Positions 7,105 through 13,114 of a stretch of DNA of 13,467 nt are shown here, piece by piece. The DNA comes from Thiobacillus sp. GTDB taxonomy: Bacteria; Pseudomonadota; Gammaproteobacteria; Burkholderiales; Thiobacillaceae. Under the pieces are notes generated by a model. It saw only the letters and a list, made by a program, of their open reading frames with translations. It was not told the origin of the DNA and did no database searches. The stretch covers positions 1-13,467 of the forward strand of contig JADMKH010000311.1 in the NCBI GenBank assembly GCA_018780025.1. Direction: 5' to 3'. Each line of letters starts with the position of its first letter. Positions within the stretch are counted from its first letter, which is position 1. Both the position numbers and the translations under genes were made by a program.

Positions 7105-7704
7105 ATGAAACGCTATTTCATTACCGGTCTGCTGATCTGGGTGCCATTGGGGATCACCCTGTGGGTACTCGACCTGCTGATCGGCACCATGGACCAGAGT
7201 CTCACCGTGCTGCCCGCCGCATGGCAGACCGAGGCCTGGCTGGGGGTGAGGGTGCCTGGACTGGGTGTCATCCTGACACTCCTGGTCATCGTCCTGACCG
7301 GCGTGTTCGGCGCCAATTTTTTTGGTCAGAAAATCATCGATTTCTGGGAGCGGCAGCTCACCCGGATTCCGGTGGTGAAAACCATCTACGGTAGCGTCAA
7401 GCAGGTCTCCGACACCCTGTTGTCAGGCAGCGGCCATGCGTTTCGCAAGGTGTTGCTGGTGCGCTATCCGCATCCCGAGGCCTGGTCGCTGGCTTTTCAG
7501 ACCAATATTCCGGACGAGGTGGCGCGCTTGTTGCCCGACGCGCACGTGGCGGTGTTCATTCCCACCACGCCGAGCCCGGTCAACGGGTTTTATTTTTTCG
7601 TGAAAAAAAGCGAGGTCATCGAGCTGAATGTGTCGGTTGACCGCGCGTTGAAATACATCGTCTCGATGGGCGTCGCTTCAGGCGAGTCGCGCCCGGGAAA
7701 TTAA
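7105..7704 (+). CDS. DUF502 family inner-membrane protein
   Basis: A 199-residue membrane protein of the DUF502 family, function unknown. It begins MKRYFITGLLIWVPLGITLW. Two hydrophobic segments are visible, at about residues 5-28 and 52-76 (VPGLGVILTLLVIVLTGVF), followed by the family signature ERQLTRIPVVKTIYGSVKQ and a soluble C-terminal part with RKVLLVRYPHPEAWSLAF and FIPTTPSPVNGFYFF. ATG 7105 was chosen over an in-frame TTG at 7081 because the latter lies in the terminator tail; no clear ribosome binding site precedes ATG 7105. It stands 30 bases ahead of aspS and is probably co-transcribed with it. The family is sure from the signature; no function is assigned. Confidence 0.88.
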   Translation: MKRYFITGLLIWVPLGITLWVLDLLIGTMDQSLTVLPAAWQTEAWLGVRVPGLGVILTLLVIVLTGVFGANFFGQKIIDFWERQLTRIPVVKTIYGSVKQVSDTLLSGSGHAFRKVLLVRYPHPEAWSLAFQTNIPDEVARLLPDAHVAVFIPTTPSPVNGFYFFVKKSEVIELNVSVDRALKYIVSMGVASGESRPGN

Positions 7705-7734
7705 CAAGCCAGGCATTGAATTAGGAAATAAAGC

Positions 7735-9528
7735 ATGCGTACTCATTACTGCGGCGCCGTGAGCGCTGCCGACATCGGCAACACTGTGACGCTATGCGGC
7801 TGGGCGCATCGTCGGCGCGACCACGGCGGCGTCATCTTCATCGACCTGCGCGACCGCGAAGGCATGATGCAGGTGGTCATCGACCCCGATACCCCCGCCG
7901 CGTTTACGCTTGCCGAAGAGGTGCGTTCCGAGTTCGTGCTGAAGATCGAGGGCCTGGTGCGCGCGCGTCCCGCCGGCACCGAAAATCCCAACATGCAAAC
8001 CGGCATGGTCGAAATGCTGACCAAAAAGCTGGAAGTGCTGAACCCCTCGCTGACGCCGCCGTTCCAGATCGACGACGACAACATCAACGAAAACATCCGT
8101 CTGCAATACCGCTACCTCGACCTGCGCCGCGAGCCGATGCAGAAGAACATGCGCCTGCGCTATCGCGTCTCCAAAATCATGCGCGATTACCTCGATGCCA
8201 ACGGCTTCATGGAAATCGAAACCCCGATGCTGACGCGCTCCACCCCGGAAGGCGCGCGCGATTATCTGGTGCCGAGCCGCGTCCACGACGGCATGTTCTA
8301 CGCGCTGCCGCAGTCGCCGCAACTGTTCAAGCAGCTGCTGATGGTGGCGGGCTACGACCGTTATTTCCAGCTCACCAAATGTTTCCGCGACGAAGACCTG
8401 CGCGCCGACCGCCAGCCCGAATTCACGCAAGTGGATTTGGAGACCTCCTTTCTCGGCGAAGAAGAAATCATGGGCCTGGTCGAAGGCATGATCCGCGACA
8501 TGATGAAGCGCGCGCAGGACACCGACCTGCCCGCCGCCTTCCCGCGCATGACTTACGCCGAGGCGATCAACCGCTACGGTTCCGACAAGCCCGACATGCG
8601 GGTGACGCTCGAAATCGTCGATGTCGGCGATGCGATGCGGGATGTCGCGTTCAAGGTGTTTTCCGGCCCGGCCAACGATCCGAAAGGCCGCGTCGCCGCA
8701 CTGCGCATTCCCGGCGGCGCGTCGCTCAGCCGCAGCGAGATCGACGGCTACACCGAATTCGTCAAGATCTACGGCGCCAAGGGTCTGGCCTACATCAAGG
8801 TCAACGATGTCAGCCAGCTCAACGAAGCCGGCCTGCAATCGCCCATCGTCAAGAACCTGTCCGAAGCCGCCTTGCGCGCGGTGATCGAACGCACCGGCGC
8901 GACCAACGGCGACCTCATCTTCTTCGGCGCCGACCGCGCCAAGGTGGTCAACGATGCCTTGGGCGCGCTGCGCCTCAAGATCGGTCACGAGAAAAACCAC
9001 CTCGACGGCCGAGCCTGGGCGCCGCTGTGGGTGGTCGATTTCCCCATGTTCGAATTCAACGAGGACGAAAACCGCTGGGACGCGCTGCACCATCCCTTCA
9101 CCGCGCCCAAGGACGGCCACGAAGACTGGCTCGCCACCGATCCCGGCCGCTGCCTGTCCAAGGCTTACGACATGGTGCTGAACGGTTGGGAAGTCGGCGG
9201 CGGTTCGGTGCGTATCCACAAACAGGACGTGCAGGAAAAAGTCTTTGCTGCGCTGAACATTGGCGAAGCTGAGCGCCGCGAAAAATTCGGCTTCCTGCTC
9301 GATGCGCTGCAATACGGCGCACCGCCACACGGCGGTCTGGCGTTTGGCCTCGACCGTCTGGTGACGCTGATGGCCGGCGCCGAGTCGATCCGCGATGTGA
9401 TCGCCTTCCCCAAAACCCAGCGCGCCTCCTGTCTGATGACCAACGCCCCCAATGTGGTGGACGATAAACAGCTGCGCGAACTGCACATCCGTCTGCGCAA
9501 CCCGGCGGGCACGGACAAGGCGGCTTAA
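7735..9528 (+). CDS. aspS: Aspartyl-tRNA synthetase, likely non-discriminating (Asp/Asn)
   Basis: A class II synthetase that charges tRNA with aspartate in the cytosol. It has 597 residues, normal for the bacterial form. The N-terminal anticodon-binding OB fold begins MRTHYCGAVS. Motif 1 lies around ETPMLTRSTPEGARDYLVPSR, motif 2 is FRDEDLRADRQPEF (about residues 217-230), the bacterial GAD insertion covers roughly 280-420, and motif 3 is GLAFGLDRLV (about 534-543). His30 (RRDHGG) and Gly81 (RPAGTENPNM) match the residues known from Pseudomonas aeruginosa non-discriminating AspRS, where E. coli has Leu and Lys. This suggests it also aspartylates tRNA-Asn for amidation by GatCAB. AGGAA at 7723-7727 is the ribosome binding site for ATG 7735. 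A large palindrome follows four bases after the stop. Confidence 0.97.
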   Translation: MRTHYCGAVSAADIGNTVTLCGWAHRRRDHGGVIFIDLRDREGMMQVVIDPDTPAAFTLAEEVRSEFVLKIEGLVRARPAGTENPNMQTGMVEMLTKKLEVLNPSLTPPFQIDDDNINENIRLQYRYLDLRREPMQKNMRLRYRVSKIMRDYLDANGFMEIETPMLTRSTPEGARDYLVPSRVHDGMFYALPQSPQLFKQLLMVAGYDRYFQLTKCFRDEDLRADRQPEFTQVDLETSFLGEEEIMGLVEGMIRDMMKRAQDTDLPAAFPRMTYAEAINRYGSDKPDMRVTLEIVDVGDAMRDVAFKVFSGPANDPKGRVAALRIPGGASLSRSEIDGYTEFVKIYGAKGLAYIKVNDVSQLNEAGLQSPIVKNLSEAALRAVIERTGATNGDLIFFGADRAKVVNDALGALRLKIGHEKNHLDGRAWAPLWVVDFPMFEFNEDENRWDALHHPFTAPKDGHEDWLATDPGRCLSKAYDMVLNGWEVGGGSVRIHKQDVQEKVFAALNIGEAERREKFGFLLDALQYGAPPHGGLAFGLDRLVTLMAGAESIRDVIAFPKTQRASCLMTNAPNVVDDKQLRELHIRLRNPAGTDKAA

Positions 9529-9531
9529 ACC

Positions 9532-9669
9532 CTTAGGGAAACGCTGATTAATTCGTCATTGCGAGGAGCGTAGCGACGCGGCAATCCAGAAATGCCTGCT
9601 TAATCAATACGCTGGATTGCCGCGCTTCGCTCGCAATGACGAAATATGAATAAATCAGTGCTTCCTTAG
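9532..9669. repeat. MITE-like palindromic element (GTCATTGCGAG family), copy A
   Basis: A 138-base element with imperfect inverted ends, CTTAGGGAAACGCTGATT (9532-9549) against AAATCAGTGCTTCCTTAG (9652-9669). Inside are two perfect inverted segments: CGTCATTGCGAG (9554-9565) with CTCGCAATGACG (9630-9641), and CGCGGCAATCCAG (9577-9589) with CTGGATTGCCGCG (9612-9624). It starts three bases after the aspS stop and could form a long hairpin that ends aspS transcripts. Dispersed repeats with a GTCATTGCGAG core are known in several bacteria. It codes for nothing visible. Confidence 0.8.
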
Positions 9670-9670
9670 C

Positions 9671-9774
9671 CGTAGGTCGGCAACATATGTCCCGCAGGGA
9701 CAGTATCCAGCCGGACTTTGCCGACACTCAGCCTGGCCGCCGTCCGCTGCGTCGGGAAGGTGTTCCCGACCTAC
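9671..9774. repeat. GTAGGTCGG palindromic repeat, degenerate copy
   Basis: Outer ends GTAGGTCGG (9672-9680) and CCGACCTAC (9766-9774) are inverted. Inside are GTCGGCAA (9676-9683) with TTGCCGAC (9718-9725), the small dyad TGTCCC-gca-GGGACA (9688-9702), and GTCGGGAA-ggtg-TTCCCGAC (9751-9770). It belongs to the same family as the cleaner copy at 9917-9981 but is longer and more diverged. Confidence 0.7.
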
Positions 9775-9779
9775 TCGGT

Positions 9780-9860
9780 CCGTCATTGCGAACGCAGTGA
9801 AGCAATCCAGAAACGCCGCCGCGCGGACACTGGATGGCTTCGCTTAGCTCGCCATGACGG
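9780..9860. repeat. GTCATTGCGA palindromic element, copy B
   Basis: A second, more diverged element of the copy A family. CCGTCATTGCGA (9780-9791) and AGCAATCCAG (9801-9810) face CTGGATGGCTTCGC (9830-9843) and CGCCATGACGG (9850-9860). The ATTGC/GCAAT core has partly become GCCAT on the right arm. It lies between the two GTAGGTCGG elements. Confidence 0.7.
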
Positions 9861-9883
9861 GCAAGGGGCTGGTTTTGTTTTGG

Positions 9884-10036
9884 CTCTTTCACCGTTATCT
9901 GTTGGCCGCATGATGTCGTAGGTCGGGAATACCTTCCCGACACCCCCGCCCGTTGCGTCGGGAAGGTATTCCCGACCTACGGATAGCGCGTGATTCCAAT
10001 GCGTTTGCCAAGGAACAACACATAACGGTGAAAGAG
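9884..10036. repeat. 153-base element bounded by a 21-base inverted repeat
   Basis: The left arm 9884-9904 (CTCTTTCACCGTTAT then ctgttg) and right arm 10016-10036 (caacac then ATAACGGTGAAAGAG) match in inverted orientation at 20 of 21 bases. The element fully encloses the 25-base palindrome at 9917-9981, so it looks like one repeat inside another. The right arm ends 43 bases before the DUF2322 start and may overlap that gene's promoter. Confidence 0.7.
9917..9981. repeat. Perfect 25-base palindrome (CGTAGGTCGGGAA family)
   Basis: The arm 9917-9941 is perfectly inverted at 9957-9981, with a 15-base spacer. Each arm is itself a hairpin: GTCGGGAA-tacc-TTCCCGAC on the left and GTCGGGAA-ggta-TTCCCGAC on the right. 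The unit can therefore fold as one long stem or as two neighbouring hairpins. Confidence 0.85.
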
Positions 10037-10079
10037 TCTTTGTTTTTCTTTGTGTCCCTTCGCGGACAAGGATTTTGAA

Positions 10080-10385
10080 ATGAATTTCGCCGACACCCTG
10101 AAAACCCTGCCCGAATGCGCGGGCGACAAACTGGTGCTGACCGACGCCGCCGGCGTTGCGGTGGCCGCTATTGCCAACGCCCCCGGCAGTGCCGGCTCGT
10201 TTCGCGTCTATGCGTATCTGGCGGGCAAGCACGGCGGCATCTCGCCGGCCGCCGCGACCGAAGGCCTGGTGATCTTCGCCGAGCACACCGACGATGCGCG
10301 GTTGCATCCCGGCAAGCATCCCAACATCGACCGCCTGTTTGGCGTCCAGGCCAACGGCAGCACGCTCCAAGCCCTCATCGAGTGA
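10080..10385 (+). CDS. DUF2322 family protein
   Basis: A 101-residue protein that I recognise as DUF2322, found mainly in proteobacteria and without known function. It begins MNFADTLKTLPECAGDKLVL. A middle stretch GSAGSFRVYAYLAGKHGGI and the conserved C-terminal block FAEHTDDARLHPGKHPNIDRL are the features used. No membrane segment, signal peptide or cysteine cluster beyond one Cys is visible, so it should be cytosolic. ATG 10080 is taken because AAGGA (10068-10072) stands 7 bases ahead; ATG 10050 would add 10 residues without a site. Its TGA overlaps the nudB start as GTGA, suggesting translational coupling. The family name is from memory of the motif, so moderately sure. Confidence 0.72.
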   Translation: MNFADTLKTLPECAGDKLVLTDAAGVAVAAIANAPGSAGSFRVYAYLAGKHGGISPAAATEGLVIFAEHTDDARLHPGKHPNIDRLFGVQANGSTLQALIE

Positions 10386-10822
10386 CGCGCTATAAAATCC
10401 CGGTTTCCGTTCTCGTCGTGATCCACACGGCCGACGGCCAGGTGCTGCTGATGGAACGCGCCGACGTGCCGGGATTCTGGCAGTCGGTTACCGGCTCGCA
10501 GGATGCGGGCGAAACGCTCGAACAAACCGCGATTCGCGAAGTGCGCGAGGAAACCGGCCTCGATGCCACGCAGTCCGAGCTGACAGCGTGGGATATCTCA
10601 ACCCGCTTCGAAATCTATGCACGCTGGCGCCACCGCTACGCGCCCGGCGTTACCCACAACACCGAGCACGTGTTTGGTTTGAAGCTGCCCGCGCCGTTGC
10701 CCATCACCCTGGCCCCGCGCGAGCATCTGCGCCATGTTTGGTTGCCGTGGGCGGACGCAGCGGCGCGCTGCTTCTCGCCCAGCAACGCGGCGGCGATTCG
10801 GCTGCTGCCCGCGCGCTTATAA
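10382..10822 (+). CDS. nudB: NudB, dihydroneopterin triphosphate pyrophosphatase
   Basis: A Nudix hydrolase that removes pyrophosphate from dihydroneopterin triphosphate, the second step of folate synthesis, in the cytosol. From GTG 10382 it has 146 residues (E. coli NudB 150) and begins MTRYKIPVSVLVVIHTADGQVLL. The Nudix box GSQDAGETLEQTAIREVREE (residues 38-57, ending TGL) has every catalytic position, with metal ligands Glu53, Glu56 and Glu57. DVPGFWQSVTG and RHRYAPGVTHNTEHVF match E. coli NudB strongly and separate it from other Nudix enzymes. The start overlaps the DUF2322 stop by GTGA, and the gene ends 7 bases before the EEP gene. The open frame upstream of 10382 only shadows DUF2322. 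Confidence 0.93.
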   Translation: MTRYKIPVSVLVVIHTADGQVLLMERADVPGFWQSVTGSQDAGETLEQTAIREVREETGLDATQSELTAWDISTRFEIYARWRHRYAPGVTHNTEHVFGLKLPAPLPITLAPREHLRHVWLPWADAAARCFSPSNAAAIRLLPARL

Positions 10823-10823
10823 T
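10818..10823 (+). promoter_or_regulatory. Possible -10 box immediately before the EEP gene
   Basis: A perfect TATAAT overlaps the nudB stop codon and ends 6 bases before ATG 10830. Transcription starting 7 bases after it would begin at the A of the start codon and give a leaderless message. No good -35 is seen (GATTCG at 10795-10800 with 17 bases), and coupling from nudB is an equal explanation. Confidence 0.25.
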
Positions 10824-10829
10824 GACCCG

Positions 10830-11582
10830 ATGACTTCTCCGCTGCATATTGCCAGCTACAACATCCATAAAGGCCTGTCGCAATTCAACCGGCGGCTGAC
10901 CGTGCACGAGTTGCGCGACCGTCTAAGCACCCTCGGCACCGACATCGTTTTCCTGCAGGAAGTGCAGGGCAGTCACGGCCAGCGCGCCAGCCGTTTCCAG
11001 CACTGGCCGAGCGGGCCGCAGCACGAGTTCCTGGCGGGCCATGTCTACACCGACTTCGCCTATGGCAAGAACTGCATCTACGACACCGGCCATCACGGCA
11101 ATGCCATCCTGTCGCGCTACAGGATTTTGTCGTGGGAAAATGAAGACATTTCGGCCCATGGTTTTGAGAGCCGCGGCATGCTGCATTGCGAAATCGAAGT
11201 GCCCGGCGCAACCGGGCCGGTGCATTGCATCAACGTCCATCTGGGGCTGACCGAACGCGGCCGCAAGCGCCAGCTGGCCATGATCGTCGCCCGCGTGCGT
11301 GCCATGGTGCCGGACGACGCGCCGCTGATCCTGGCCGGCGACTTCAATGACTGGCTGGTGCGCGCGGGACGTTATTTCGAGGATGAGCTGGGCCTGGCCG
11401 AAGTGTTCGAAACCCATCACGGCAAGTCTGCCCGCAGTTATCCCGCCATCCTGCCCATGTTTCAGCTTGATCGCATCTATGTGCGGCGCTTCAACATTCA
11501 TTCTGCGCGCGTACACACCGGCGATGCCTGGCACCGCATATCCGACCATGCCGCGTTGTCCGCAAAACTCAGCCTGGCCTGA
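10830..11582 (+). CDS. Endonuclease/exonuclease/phosphatase (EEP) family protein, YbhP-like
   Basis: A metal-dependent phosphohydrolase of the EEP fold (DNase I, exonuclease III and sphingomyelinase relatives), 250 residues. Visible active-site motifs in order are SYNIHKG (Asn11), LQEVQG (Glu44), HGNAILSR (Asn91), NVHLGL (His137), GDFNDW (Asp171, Asn173) and SDHAAL (Asp239, His240). There is no signal peptide or membrane segment. Its stop overlaps the clsB start as TGATG. The same pair occurs in E. coli as ybhP-clsB, so it is probably the YbhP equivalent, and a role with phospholipids is plausible but unproven. No ribosome binding site precedes ATG 10830, so translation may be coupled to nudB. 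A DNA repair role for this fold cannot be excluded. Confidence 0.9.
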   Translation: MTSPLHIASYNIHKGLSQFNRRLTVHELRDRLSTLGTDIVFLQEVQGSHGQRASRFQHWPSGPQHEFLAGHVYTDFAYGKNCIYDTGHHGNAILSRYRILSWENEDISAHGFESRGMLHCEIEVPGATGPVHCINVHLGLTERGRKRQLAMIVARVRAMVPDDAPLILAGDFNDWLVRAGRYFEDELGLAEVFETHHGKSARSYPAILPMFQLDRIYVRRFNIHSARVHTGDAWHRISDHAALSAKLSLA

Positions 11583-12772
11583 TGACGGTACGGCGACGCT
11601 GGCATAAAGGGTTTTCGGGTGTGGTCGAACCGGTCGCCGGTACCCGGCTGCGGCTATTGCAGAGCGGCGAGGAATTCTTTCCGGCGCTGATCGCGGCAAT
11701 CGACGCCGCGCTATCGGAAATCCATCTCGAAACCTATATCTTCAATCCGGACCCCAGCGCCGAAGCCGTGCGCGACGCCTTGATACGCGCCGCCCAGCGC
11801 CAGGTGCAGGTCAGGGTGCTGGTCGATGGCGTCGGCTCGCACGCGTTACCCGTCGAATGGCGAAAAGCCTTTGCAGACAGCGGCGTCAGCTTGCTGGTTT
11901 ACCGCCCGCGGGTCATGGGCTGGCTGGCCAACCCGCGCAGTTTGCGGCGCCTGCATCGCAAGCTCGCGGTGGTCGATGCGCGCATTGCCTTTATCGGCGG
12001 CATGAATCTGATCGACGACTTTGAGCCGGTTCGTTTCGAAGCGCCGCGGCTCGATTTCAGCGTGGAAGTACAAGGCCCGCTACTTGAACCGATCCATCAA
12101 AACATGCGTCGCCTGTGGCGGCTGGTGGCCTTGTCGCAGTTGCAACCGGGTGAACACAAGGCCGCGGTCAAGCCGGCCTGGCCCACCGATGGCCACGTCC
12201 GCGCCGCTTTTGTGGTGCGCGACAACTTTGCCCATCGTCGCGATATCGAACGGAGTTACCTGGCCGCGCTGGCGCGAGCGCGCGAGGAAATCGTCATTGC
12301 CAACGCCTACTTTCTGCCCGGTTATCGTTTCCGCAAATTGCTCAAGAAGGCCGTCGCGCGTGGCGTGCAGGTCAAGCTTCTGGTGCAGGGGCAAACCGAC
12401 CACCCCTTTTTCCAGGCGGCCGCACGTTCGCTCTACTATGACCTGCTCGCCAGCGGCGTAAAGATTTACGAATATCAGGCGAGCGAACTGCACGCCAAGG
12501 TCGCCGTGGTCGATGGCCACTGGGCCACCGTCGGCTCCAGCAACATCGACCCGTTCAGCCTGTTGCTGGCGCGCGAAGCCAACATCGTCATCGAAGACCA
12601 AGCGTTCGGGCGCGACTTGCAGCAGCGCCTGTCCCGGGCCATGCGCCAGTCAGTGCAACTGGACCCCGCCGACTGGCAACGCCGTGCCTGGCCGCACCGC
12701 ATGTTGTCCTGGCTGGCCTACGGCGGCGTGCGCTGGATAGTGGGGTGGGTGGGAGGCGGGCGCTGGGTGTGA
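11582..12772 (+). CDS. clsB: Cardiolipin synthase B (phospholipase D superfamily)
   Basis: A membrane-associated phospholipase D-type enzyme that makes cardiolipin from phosphatidylglycerol. The protein has 396 residues. Two HKD motifs are complete: LHRKLAVVDARIAFIGGMN (His125, Lys127, Asp132) and LHAKVAVVDGHWATVGSSN (His304, Lys306, Asp311). The N-terminal part lacks the two transmembrane helices of ClsA, which fits ClsB, and typical stretches such as ETYIFNPD and NAYFLPGYRFRKLLKKA are present. The last 20 residues are hydrophobic and Trp/Gly-rich (LAYGGVRWIVGWVGGGRWV) and may touch the membrane. The start overlaps the stop of the EEP gene by one base (TGATG), so the two are almost certainly one operon, as in E. 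coli. The gene is intact. Confidence 0.93.
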   Translation: MTVRRRWHKGFSGVVEPVAGTRLRLLQSGEEFFPALIAAIDAALSEIHLETYIFNPDPSAEAVRDALIRAAQRQVQVRVLVDGVGSHALPVEWRKAFADSGVSLLVYRPRVMGWLANPRSLRRLHRKLAVVDARIAFIGGMNLIDDFEPVRFEAPRLDFSVEVQGPLLEPIHQNMRRLWRLVALSQLQPGEHKAAVKPAWPTDGHVRAAFVVRDNFAHRRDIERSYLAALARAREEIVIANAYFLPGYRFRKLLKKAVARGVQVKLLVQGQTDHPFFQAAARSLYYDLLASGVKIYEYQASELHAKVAVVDGHWATVGSSNIDPFSLLLAREANIVIEDQAFGRDLQQRLSRAMRQSVQLDPADWQRRAWPHRMLSWLAYGGVRWIVGWVGGGRWV

Positions 12773-12814
12773 ACCGGAATCGTCAAGCGCCTCACAGGTG
12801 CTAAACTCGAACGC

Positions 12815-13114
12815 ATGAGGGTTTCCGCCGAGCAACAAAAGATCATCGTTGATGCTGTCCATCAATTGTTTGGCCGGCAGGGACGCGTACGGCTGTTCGG
12901 CTCGCGCGTGGATGACCGGGGCAAGGGAGGCGACCTCGATCTGCTGGTGGAACTTCCCCATTTGCCGGTTGATGCCGCCTGGCAGGCAGCCCGGCTGGAG
13001 GCGAGATTGCAGCAGTTGCTGGGCGAGCAGAAAATCGATGTCATCCTGGCGGGGCCCGAAAACGCGAGTTGGCCCATCGTTCAGGAAGCCACGCGAACCG
13101 GGATTCCGCTGTGA
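12815..13114 (+). CDS. MNT-type minimal nucleotidyltransferase, probable type VII antitoxin (MntA-like)
   Basis: A 99-residue MNT-family nucleotidyltransferase. The signature GSRVDDRGKGGDLD (Gly29-Ser30 ... Asp40-x-Asp42) and a third acidic site, Asp75 in KIDVI, are all present, so it should be active. In known type VII systems such MntA proteins AMPylate the partner HEPN RNase and silence it. Start ATG 12815 lies 42 bases after clsB with no clear ribosome binding site; TAAACT at 12802-12807 could be a -10 box. Its stop overlaps the HEPN start as GTGA, so the pair is coupled. The family is sure; the antitoxin role is inferred from the partner and family knowledge. Confidence 0.88.
   Translation: MRVSAEQQKIIVDAVHQLFGRQGRVRLFGSRVDDRGKGGDLDLLVELPHLPVDAAWQAARLEARLQQLLGEQKIDVILAGPENASWPIVQEATRTGIPL

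Noticed and set aside
7792..9486. Long minus-strand frame (564 residues) opposite aspS
   Set aside because: It mirrors the aspS codon pattern, is rich in His, Gln and Val, and has no recognisable motif.
9718..9921. Small plus-strand frame in the repeat region
   Set aside because: It is made of repeat sequence (it reads HCERSEAIQ, a familiar artefact of GTCATTGCGA repeats) and lacks a ribosome binding site.
9529..10079. CRISPR array
   Set aside because: The repeats are palindromes of different lengths in alternating families, with no regular direct repeat and spacer pattern.
9783..10370. Minus-strand frame through the repeats and DUF2322
   Set aside because: About half of it translates palindromic repeats and the rest is antisense to DUF2322; no family resemblance.
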